This document shows, piece by piece, positions 1 to 5,650 of a DNA stretch of 8,642 bases. The stretch is from Holosporales bacterium (GTDB taxonomy: Bacteria > Pseudomonadota > Alphaproteobacteria > BNTO01). Within the stretch, counting starts at the first letter, position 1, and each line of letters begins with the position of its first letter. A program made the translations under genes and the position numbers. The stretch covers positions 1 to 8,642 of the forward strand of contig JAISRQ010000094.1 of the NCBI GenBank assembly GCA_031273545.1, given 5' to 3'. A model generated the notes under the pieces. That model was given only the letters and a program-made list of their open reading frames with translations, made no database searches and was not told the origin of the DNA.

Positions 1-100
1 ATCGAGCATATATTACTGTACCGCGCCTTTTACGCATTGACAATACGGGGGAGAGCGGGGATTTCGAACTAAAAGTCCTGAGTTTTCCGTGTGGTCCTTA

Positions 101-268
101 TGTTACGGTCGTAAATCCAGTCACTACTGTCGAAGCTACTGGTCTGCTGGGCCCAGGTACCGCCGTCGCTTGAGGTGGCAAATTTGCCGCTACCGCCACG
201 GCGACCCAGAAGTCGTTACCATAGGCCACCCCACTAATATAGTCACTGGTTTTAGAAAAAGAGAAAAC
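101..268 (-). pseudogene. Frameshifted fragment of a beta-propeller-like repeat protein
   Basis: Read on the minus strand from about 268, one frame gives a peptide containing SDYISGVAYGNDFWVAV. After one apparently missing base near 195-196, the next frame continues GSGKFATSSDGGTWAQQTSS, then SDWIYD. After one extra base near 107 it would continue VT and hit a stop at 98-100. Joined, this is a recognisable repeat of the kind VAYGN-x-FVAVG-xSGK-x-ATS-x-DG-x-TW, found in secreted or surface proteins with BNR/propeller-like repeats. A second unit seems to begin at SDWIYDVTYG. There is no start codon, ribosome binding site or signal peptide, and two indels plus a stop interrupt it, so it is a relic. 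The GC-rich composition here contrasts with the AT-rich stretch to its right. Family assignment rests on the repeat pattern alone. Confidence 0.45.
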
Positions 269-408
269 ACTACATATGGTGTAATAAAAAATAATACGCT
301 ATATATGGTGGTTGATAAATTGATTAAAATTCAGGACCTATGTAAAAATCTTTCATAATGTCGATCATTCTATCACTATTGGAACGCTCCAGGAGAGGAC
401 GGAACATC
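269..408. other. AT-rich spacer left of the insertion element
   Basis: No convincing gene is visible. On the minus strand a 27-codon frame (407-324, beginning MFRPLLERSNSDRMIDIMKD and ending in TAA) starts two bases from the insertion element's left end. It could be the tail of a gene interrupted by the element, or chance. I do not recognise it. The remainder is A/T-rich and has no clear hairpin followed by a T run. Confidence 0.3.
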
Positions 409-448
409 TGTAAACTACGGCGATTTTGACCCACGAGTCCGGAGAAAG
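409..448 (+). repeat. Left terminal inverted repeat of the IS21-like element
   Basis: Forty bases starting TGTAAACTACGGCGATTTTG pair with the reverse complement of 1921-1960 at 36 of 40 positions. The four differences are one at base 14 of the repeat, one near base 27 and two near bases 35-36. The outer TG dinucleotide matches IS21-family ends. Confidence 0.85.
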
Positions 449-498
449 TGATCCAGCAGCCCGGAAAAAACTGATCCAGGACTCCGGGATGAGATCCA
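436..498 (+). repeat. Three 22-23 bp direct repeats, probable transposase binding sites
   Basis: Three imperfect copies start at 436, 458 and 481, each of the form (A)G/C-T/C-CCGG-(purine-rich)-TGATCCAG or TGAGATCCA. Multiple short repeats inside each end are a known IS21-family feature and serve as transposase binding sites. At the right end of this element only the first such motif (AGTCCGGGCAAAG, read on the minus strand) survives before coding sequence begins. Confidence 0.55.
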
Positions 499-517
499 CC
501 CCGGAGACCATTCAATC

Positions 518-531
518 TTAAAAATTTTTAA
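518..531. repeat. AT-only palindrome at the istB stop codon
   Basis: TTAAAAATTTTTAA is a perfect 14-bp palindrome that includes the TAA stop of the istB remnant (528-530). It has no GC-rich stem, so a role as terminator is doubtful. Confidence 0.3.
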
Positions 532-1208
532 ATGAGGCTGTTGCGTTTGCGTACAGATTCTTTGCCTTGAATATCAATGGTGTAAGAATTATGGACGATG
601 CGGTCAAGGATGGCATCGGCAATAGGATCAAAGCAAATCTTCCCGTGCCAACCGGCAATGTTAAACTGACTTGAAAATACGGTGGAACGGCTGGAACGCG
701 ATTCTATCACGGTAAGGAGGTCGCCTTTTTTATACGCCTGTATTGCTTTCTGAAACAGCCCCTTGCCCCTGGCGGCCGAAAGTTCATCCAGCAGTTCCGG
801 CAGACGGATATATTTTACCGAGTAGAACATGCGGCAGGCCGCCATGCCCAGAGCGCAGCTCAAATACGTTTTGTCTGCACCTGTAGCACCAAGGATTATG
901 ATATGGTGATTCTCCGTGATATACGAGCATAGGGCAAGCTGCCGCAGATGGCTTTTGTCGAGATTGCGGTCACTTAAGTATTCGACATCCTCCATGCAGG
1001 CCCCCGAGATAGGGAAGTCCGCATTGCGAATAAGCCGTTTGAGTCGGTTGTTTCTCCGGGTGTCCCATTCGGTATCGACCAGGAGGCCGAAGCGGTCGTC
1101 GAAGGGAAGATCCGCGATTGACGGATCTTTCATCTGTAAGCGAAACGCGTCAGCCATAGCGGAGAGTCGCATGTCATGAAGTTTGGCAAGAGTAGATTCA
1201 TTCACCAT
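528..1208 (-). pseudogene. istB: IstB-like ATPase of IS21, Walker A altered and Walker B deleted
   Basis: IstB is the AAA+ helper ATPase that promotes IstA-mediated transposition. The start chosen is the ATG at 1208-1206, preceded by GGAGG and overlapping the istA stop by 11 bases, giving 226 residues against about 245-260 for the family. The N-terminal helical region (MVNESTLAKLHDMRLSAMAD) and the core are clear. The Walker A site reads GATGADKT (107-114), where the family has G-x-x-G-x-G-K-T/S, so the last glycine is Asp112. After KKGDLL (about 160-165) the sequence jumps to VIESRSSRSTVFSSQF, leaving out about 20 residues that normally hold the Walker B Asp-Glu and the following helix. The C-terminal segment AGWHGK...DAILDRIVHNSYTI is retained. 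Loss of the ATPase site makes it non-functional despite the open frame. Confidence 0.85.
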
Positions 1209-1965
1209 CGTTGCTGCCTCCGTAGTATGCCGCCCCTCTGGTACAGGCAAAAGATGAGGAAGATTCATCCGGAGCGGGAAGCGGCGCGGTTGTTTGCCGG
1301 TCGCTCTCGGTTTTGAGGATAGCCCTGATACTTTTGAAGCTGGAAACACGGGCATAGGCAAGGGCCTTCGCGCAGGCCGCTTCAAGGCGAGCCACCGAAT
1401 ACGAATCGGCGAGCTTGAGCAGGGCAAGACAGGTTTTATAGCTCTGCTGCTCCACTTTCCGCGACGCTATTACGGCGTTGACCGTCTGCTCGGTACTGGG
1501 GCCGATTTCGGACGCCCACCTGATGAATCGTTGGGCGTTCCATTCGGCGTATCGGCGATGTTTTTCGGGCATATACTCAATTACCGTGCTGTACTGGCTG
1601 GGGCGTCCGTAAAGCCGCTCAAGGAATCCTTGTGCATAAACGTATCCGCTGCAGGGAAGCGCGGCCACGAACACATAAACCGGAATCGGTTTCCCGGTGA
1701 TATTGTCAATGAGACCGGCACGGTTACCGGCCCAATCGACCTCCATACGCTCGCCGGGCTTGTGCTCTATGCGGAGCGTTGCTTTGTTTTTCGCCGCAAA
1801 CTCCTGGTATTCAAAGTCAGGCATCTTACGGTCTTGACTGAAGATCCGCTTCCCGAACAGCGCCTGTTCCAAAATACGGTCAGTCATGTCCTCCGGCAAA
1901 GGCCATCTGATATTTTCTTTCTTTGCCCGGACTTGTGGGTCAAAACCGCCGTAGTTTACAATCAT
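1198..1965 (-). pseudogene. istA: IstA-like transposase remnant of IS21 with internal deletions
   Basis: IstA is the DDE-type transposase of IS21. This open frame of 255 codons is about half the family length of roughly 400-500. Its nominal ATG (1965-1963) lies outside the element, and the first 15 or so codons are the terminal inverted repeat, so the original start and helix-turn-helix are gone. WPLPEDMTD (21-29) and MPDFEY (48-53) are family landmarks. The text then jumps to QEFAAKNKATLRIEHKPGE, missing roughly 45-50 residues. MEVDWAG (74-80) carries the first catalytic Asp (77). After YAQGFLE (about 110-116) it jumps to RLYGRPSQYST, omitting the part with the other catalytic acidic residues. 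The C-terminal IGPSTEQTVNAVIASRKVEQ...LLKLADSYSVARLEAAC region and the final TRGAAYYGG are normal. The gaps are in frame, but catalysis is impossible. Confidence 0.85.
1921..1960 (-). repeat. Right terminal inverted repeat of the IS21-like element
   Basis: Read on the minus strand it begins TGTAAACTACGGCGGTTTTG and mirrors 409-448 at 36 of 40 positions. It runs directly into istA coding sequence in frame, without the usual leader, which indicates a deletion next to the repeat. Confidence 0.85.
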
Positions 1966-1991
1966 CAGAGCAGGTAGGAGTTTTGTACCGG

Positions 1992-2918
1992 TTAAAGCAC
2001 TGCTGCGCCTATTATTCCTGCTTCGGTCCCCATGCTTGCGATTTTTATGAACGGCATTGCTTCTTCTCTTTTATCAAAACAGTTTTCCCTTGCGTATTTC
2101 CTTACCGGTTCCAGTATGCGTTCACCTTGATGGCTAACTCCCCCGCCGATGAGTATCATTTCAGGCGCCAGCACGTTGATAATGTTGGAAACGCCCAAGG
2201 CAAGATATTCACAGTATTTGTTTATCACGGCCATAGCTGTGACATCGCCCTGATCCGCCGCTTCAAATACACTTTGCCCGGTGATTTGCGACAAGGTGTT
2301 CAGCTTGGACTCCGGTCTCGAGAAAGCGGCCTTTTTTGCCTGAACCACTAACGCCGTTGAGGAAGCATAAGCGTCCCAGCAGCCCTTACGACCGCATGAG
2401 CACTGCTCGCCGCCATAGTCCAAAAGCATATGACCCATTTCTGCTCCGCTGCCCAAATACCCGGAATAAATACTACCGTTGATCACGATACCTGAACCTA
2501 TACCAGTCCCCAGAGTCACCAATACCACATTTTTGTAGCCCTTCGCTATGCCAGCCTTCACCTCGGCAAGCGCCGCGCAGTTCGCATCGTTATTGATATG
2601 CACCGGCAGATGAAATCGCTCTTCCAGCATAGCGGCAAGCGGTACATTATTCCAAGACAAGCTATAACTTCGGGACACTATGCCAAGTTCCGTATCGCAG
2701 ATACCCGGCGCCCCCACGCCAATTGCAATGCAATCCGAACCGGTCAAACCACCTTTTTCCAAAACGCTCTCAATAGCATTACCAATACCAGCCACAACCC
2801 CTTCCACAGCTTGCAGAGCATTAGTGGGAACACTGATTTGCGCCACGATCTCATAACTATCGTTCACCAATCCAACAGCAATATTAGTTCCACCCAGATC
2901 AACTCCAATTCGATACAT
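1992..2918 (-). CDS. ROK-family sugar kinase
   Basis: This 308-residue protein has the normal length of a single-domain ROK kinase, which transfers phosphate from ATP to a hexose or amino sugar (glucose, N-acetylmannosamine, fructose and others) in the cytoplasm. Visible motifs are the N-terminal phosphate loop DLGGTN (7-12), catalytic-Asp loop NNDAN (109-113, Asp111), TLGTGIGSG (135-143), E-x-G-H (160-163), the zinc cluster C-x-C-G-x-x-G-C (173-180, with His163) and the adenosine-site IGGG (257-260). The residue after the cluster, usually Glu in 'GC(L/W)E', is Asp182. The ATG at 2918-2916 is the only start that keeps the N-terminal motif intact, but the nearest good ribosome binding site is 30 bases away. 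It is the last gene of the operon, 104 bases after the SIS gene, and ends 31 bases before the insertion element. An N-acetylmannosamine kinase role fits the AGE gene, but specificity is not readable from sequence. Confidence 0.9.
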   Translation of the reverse strand: MYRIGVDLGGTNIAVGLVNDSYEIVAQISVPTNALQAVEGVVAGIGNAIESVLEKGGLTGSDCIAIGVGAPGICDTELGIVSRSYSLSWNNVPLAAMLEERFHLPVHINNDANCAALAEVKAGIAKGYKNVVLVTLGTGIGSGIVINGSIYSGYLGSGAEMGHMLLDYGGEQCSCGRKGCWDAYASSTALVVQAKKAAFSRPESKLNTLSQITGQSVFEAADQGDVTAMAVINKYCEYLALGVSNIINVLAPEMILIGGGVSHQGERILEPVRKYARENCFDKREEAMPFIKIASMGTEAGIIGAAVL

Positions 2919-3022
2919 GTTACGAAATCATCGAGAAAAAACTCGACACTCCTTTCCATTTTTATGGATAATTTTAGTAAGCCTCAAATCCTATCTTTAC
3001 CCCTAAACCTTGTCGCAACCCC
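2919..3022 (-). promoter_or_regulatory. Leader of the kinase gene with hairpin between SD and start codon
   Basis: In the 104-base gap before the kinase, AAGGAG lies at 2954-2949, 30 bases upstream of the ATG, too far for normal use. Between them is a perfect inverted repeat TCGAG-TTTTTT-CTCGA (2946-2931). Folding it removes 16 bases and leaves about 14, still long. No closer ribosome binding site is apparent. The leader has no clear terminator or promoter pair. Confidence 0.4.
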
Positions 3023-4159
3023 CTAAAGCCGAGTTCCATCAACCAAGGTAAAATCATCATGTGCATCTCGATTAGGATTGTTACCATTATACTCCGGCGC
3101 AAAAACAGAAATAATCTGCACAGCCATAGTTGTAAGCAACACCGACTGAGTATCCGCAAACAAAGGCAAACAAAGGCGGTTTATATCTTCACTGATGTTA
3201 TTGCAAGCTTCACCACAAGCGTCGATCATCCACACGCTGCTGCTAATTCCCTTCAAGTACTGATAAGTCTCCTCAATTTTATCCCCCATGCCGTCGAGGC
3301 TCTTGATCAGTAAAACGTTGCTTTTTTCGTCGATAGACCTGTGCATGCCATGGGAAAACTCCCCTATGTCATTGAACATGGTCGGCATGCACATGGTTTC
3401 CATAAGTTTCAGTTGGCCTTCCTGAGCCGTCCCAAAGTTGATACCACTACCCAAGACATAAAGATTGGACATTGTTTCCCCGATTTTTACCTTTTTACAA
3501 AACTCAAAGGTCTTTTTTGCAACTTCAGGAATAGCCCCAACCATGCTGGTAAGCTCATCCAAACCAGCTTGCTTTTGCGCTTCATTCAGAGTTCCGTTCA
3601 TCGAACCCAGTGATAGCGCAAGCATTAATAGCAGCGTGAGGGTAGCGCTGTAACCCTTCGTCTTCGCATTGCTGTTTTCCTCGCCACAAAAAAGATAAAG
3701 GGTATCATCCGCTTTCGCATCAAGCGGCGAGCCCTGCGCCGCTGTGATCGAAAGAGTCTGAAACCCCAACTTCCCGGTGTATTCAAGAGCCTTAATGACC
3801 CCTGAGCTTGTCCCTGTCTGGCTGATAGCGACAAACAGCGTGGACTTAGGATCTTCAAGGACAATAGGGCTACCAGCAGTGAGAAAATTACCAGGAGTAT
3901 AGGCGTAGGAGCGGATTCCCGCCACCTTGCCAAAGTAGCCCAAAGCGCAAACAGCCGCATTAAAAGAACTTCCGTGCGCAACAAAATACACAGCCTGTAG
4001 CCCACCGGGTTTCGGACCGCTGCCTATTAGTCCGTCTCCATTCAGTCCACCACCATTTTTTCGTACAAATACATCCATCTGTGGTGACCGAAGCTGTTCT
4101 AAAAGAACTTCAGTTTCCTGCCCGATATACTCCCACATAATGCTTGATTTGATATCCAT
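3023..4159 (-). CDS. SIS-domain sugar isomerase/deglycase-like protein (distal copy)
   Basis: This 378-residue cytoplasmic protein has two SIS (sugar isomerase) domains like the isomerase half of GlmS and the deglycases FrlB/AgaS, which bind phosphosugars. The first SIS domain spans about 55-190: AHGSSFNAA (61-69), the phosphate-binding SQTGTSSG (113-120) and KTKGYSAT (166-173). The second spans about 230-355: YVLGSGINFGTAQEGQLKLMET (234-255) aligns with the GlmS segment 'EGALKLKE', so Glu254 matches its catalytic Glu. FSHGMH (269-273) aligns with 'LKHGPL', so His270 matches its catalytic His. The C-terminus NPNRDAHDDFTLVDGTRL lacks the terminal lysine of GlmS, arguing for a deglycase or isomerase of another substrate. 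A glycine-rich insert lies at 36-53. The start is ATG 4159-4157, with only a weak ribosome binding site, 18 bases after the preceding gene. Confidence 0.85.
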   Translation of the reverse strand: MDIKSSIMWEYIGQETEVLLEQLRSPQMDVFVRKNGGGLNGDGLIGSGPKPGGLQAVYFVAHGSSFNAAVCALGYFGKVAGIRSYAYTPGNFLTAGSPIVLEDPKSTLFVAISQTGTSSGVIKALEYTGKLGFQTLSITAAQGSPLDAKADDTLYLFCGEENSNAKTKGYSATLTLLLMLALSLGSMNGTLNEAQKQAGLDELTSMVGAIPEVAKKTFEFCKKVKIGETMSNLYVLGSGINFGTAQEGQLKLMETMCMPTMFNDIGEFSHGMHRSIDEKSNVLLIKSLDGMGDKIEETYQYLKGISSSVWMIDACGEACNNISEDINRLCLPLFADTQSVLLTTMAVQIISVFAPEYNGNNPNRDAHDDFTLVDGTRL

Positions 4160-4177
4160 GCTCTTACCCGTTACCCA

Positions 4178-4888
4178 CTAAAGATTAAGTAAACGCTTTG
4201 CGTTTCCCCCCATTATCATATCCAAATGAACAGGGTTCTTGCAGACATATTCCACCTTGGCGAGTTCTTGTAACGGTGCGCCAAAAGGCGCATCGGTTGA
4301 GAATAGTATTTTTTCCGGTCCAGCAACTTCGTAAGCAGTTTTAATAGCGGGTACATAAGCGCCGCAGGTACTCAAATAAAAATTTGGGATTTCCTTTGCA
4401 AGCTGGCAACAACGCTCCGCCATCAAAGGAATGCCAATATGAAACAGGATCAGAGGAACATCCGGGTAAGCCTTGGCCATCTCCGCCCACTTGTCAGGAA
4501 TGGAAAATAAATCCGATTGTCCGTGGGAAACCACGCACTTGTGGTATTTTCGGCAAAGATCAAAATACGGATCCAGAACACTGTGCCTGTCAGCGCTGTA
4601 ACCAAAACGAAGTGCATTCATTTTCAATCCATAAAAATTGTAATCGCGAAAACAACGTTCTAATTCCTCTTCCCCGTCCATATCCCAAGGATTGATTACA
4701 GCAAAACCCAGAATCCTGTTAGGATATTTCAACGCACACTCATGAATGTAATTGTTGTCTATAGTCTCAAGCTGGGAACAAATCATACTCTTGTCAATTC
4801 TCGCTTCGTCCATAAGCTCCAACAAAGATTCAAATGTGTAGTTTTCGCCCTTTCGAATACCTATATGTGTCAACATATCAACGATCAT
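4178..4888 (-). CDS. Amidohydrolase-2-like TIM-barrel protein, mostly intact metal site
   Basis: This 236-residue protein resembles small amidohydrolase-2 (metal-dependent TIM-barrel) hydrolases and decarboxylases, although slightly short. The start chosen is ATG 4888-4886, with GAGGGGAG just upstream. An in-frame upstream extension to 4951 overlaps the previous gene and has no family resemblance. The N-terminal metal motif, normally D-x-H-x-H, reads D-M-L-T-H (4-8), so the first His is Leu6. The other expected positions look intact: Lys89 in GLKMN, His122 in VVSHG, His150 in LFHIG and Asp199 in STDAPFG. It overlaps the preceding paralogue by 11 bases (ATGATCGTTGA), implying coupled translation, and shares with it stretches such as IDN-x-Y, NPW and VCRKY. 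Likely an active hydrolase with a one-metal site. The substrate is unknown. Confidence 0.8.
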   Translation of the reverse strand: MIVDMLTHIGIRKGENYTFESLLELMDEARIDKSMICSQLETIDNNYIHECALKYPNRILGFAVINPWDMDGEEELERCFRDYNFYGLKMNALRFGYSADRHSVLDPYFDLCRKYHKCVVSHGQSDLFSIPDKWAEMAKAYPDVPLILFHIGIPLMAERCCQLAKEIPNFYLSTCGAYVPAIKTAYEVAGPEKILFSTDAPFGAPLQELAKVEYVCKNPVHLDMIMGGNAKRLLNL

Positions 4889-5618
4889 CGCCACTCCCCT
4901 CAAAATGAAAAACCCGGGCCGCGTTTTTGTACAGCACTTTATCCTCCCCATCGGGGAACGCCCTTGCCGCGTTGCGCACCTTCATTAACTCAAACTCAAA
5001 GTATCCGCATTCCGGTGTGCCTGTTCCCAGCATCACCTTGTCTATTCCAGATATTTTCATAGCGCGGTGTGCGTTAAAGTCCATACTTCCGGATGTATCC
5101 AAATAAACATTCCTGTGGTTCTTTGCGATTTCAACTGCACTGGCGTTATCGTACTGTAACCCCATTCTACCCATTATGATATTAACATCGGGATAATCCT
5201 CCGCAATAGCCTTGAAAAACACCGGACTTGTAAAAACCTCCGCCGCACCCAGACACCAAACAACCGCATCATATTTTCTGCAAACGTCAAGCAACGGATA
5301 AAAAACCTCGTGTTCGCAAAGCATATATCCATGTCGCAACGGGTTCATATAAAGTCCCTTGAAACCTTTGTTTGCAAGCGCATCCTCCAGTTCTCCCATA
5401 GCTCCGTCATTCCAGGGATTCACAGTGTATAAGCCGATGAACCTGTCCGGGTAATTCTTGATTGCCCTAGAGACATATTCATTATCTATGCTTTCCGCAT
5501 AACAGCTTATAACAGCTTTATCAATTCCGACAGCATCCATTTGCTCCAAAAGTGCTTCGGCTGTGATTTCTGGCTTAAACTTATGCCTTCCAATAATATT
5601 GGAAACATCACTGATCAA
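4878..5618 (-). CDS. Amidohydrolase-2-like TIM-barrel paralogue lacking metal ligands
   Basis: This 246-residue protein is a clear paralogue of the next gene: it aligns without large gaps, sharing AESIDNEY/LETIDNNY, YPDRFIGLYTVNPW and PLLDVCRKYD. Every aligned metal or catalytic position is changed. The D-x-H-x-H motif is D-V-S-N-I (4-8), the barrel Lys is Tyr90 (GLYMN), the strand-4 His is Cys122 (VVWCLG), the strand-5 His is Arg151 (IMGRMG) and the strand-8 Asp is Gly200 (GTGTPECG). The barrel frame itself (YLDTSG, DKVMLGTG) is preserved, so it should fold. The start is an alternative TTG (5618-5616), six bases after AGGGGG, and it aligns with the ATG of the paralogue. No in-frame ATG occurs before residue 27. 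A pseudoenzyme partner, a binding protein or a barrel with new chemistry are the options. Confidence 0.75.
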   Translation of the reverse strand: MISDVSNIIGRHKFKPEITAEALLEQMDAVGIDKAVISCYAESIDNEYVSRAIKNYPDRFIGLYTVNPWNDGAMGELEDALANKGFKGLYMNPLRHGYMLCEHEVFYPLLDVCRKYDAVVWCLGAAEVFTSPVFFKAIAEDYPDVNIIMGRMGLQYDNASAVEIAKNHRNVYLDTSGSMDFNAHRAMKISGIDKVMLGTGTPECGYFEFELMKVRNAARAFPDGEDKVLYKNAARVFHFEGSGDDR

Positions 5619-5650
5619 AACAATCCCCCTATCAATATCTCGTTACGATC

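Larger units (their letters stand above)
409..1960 (-). mobile_element. Degenerate IS21-family insertion sequence (about 1.55 kb)
   Basis: The element is bounded by 40-bp terminal inverted repeats that begin TGTAAACTACGG and match at 36 of 40 positions, with the TG...CA ends typical of IS21. Inside, on the minus strand, are remnants of the two family genes: an IstA-like transposase and an IstB-like ATPase, overlapping by 11 bases. Intact members are usually about 2 to 2.5 kb, so this copy is much shortened. The missing material is the IstA helix-turn-helix region, most of the IstA catalytic core and the Walker B region of IstB. Flanks share ATC at 406-408 and 1961-1963 (aacatc versus atcatc, 5 of 6), a weak candidate for the target duplication. 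Transposition without help from an intact relative is very unlikely. Confidence 0.85.

Noticed and set aside
38..43. TTGACA resembling a -35 box
   Set aside because: No matching -10 hexamer at a suitable distance and no gene follows it.
89..358. 89-codon plus-strand open frame
   Set aside because: No ribosome binding site, low-complexity Arg/Tyr-rich product, and it lies antisense to the recognisable repeat relic.
1294..1977. 227-codon plus-strand open frame across the insertion element
   Set aside because: It is a shadow of the istA remnant; its product resembles no family and crosses the end of the element.
1961..1991. Possible terminator for the operon between the kinase and the insertion element
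   Set aside because: No stem followed by a T run was found in the 31 bases; the element may have displaced the real terminator.
3156..3175. 10-bp direct repeat (gcaaacaaag twice)
   Set aside because: It lies inside the SIS gene, encodes a normal-looking segment and does not break the frame, so it is probably chance.
4889..4951. Upstream extension of the second amidohydrolase to an earlier ATG
   Set aside because: The extra 21 residues overlap the previous gene and have no family resemblance, whereas the internal ATG has a good ribosome binding site.
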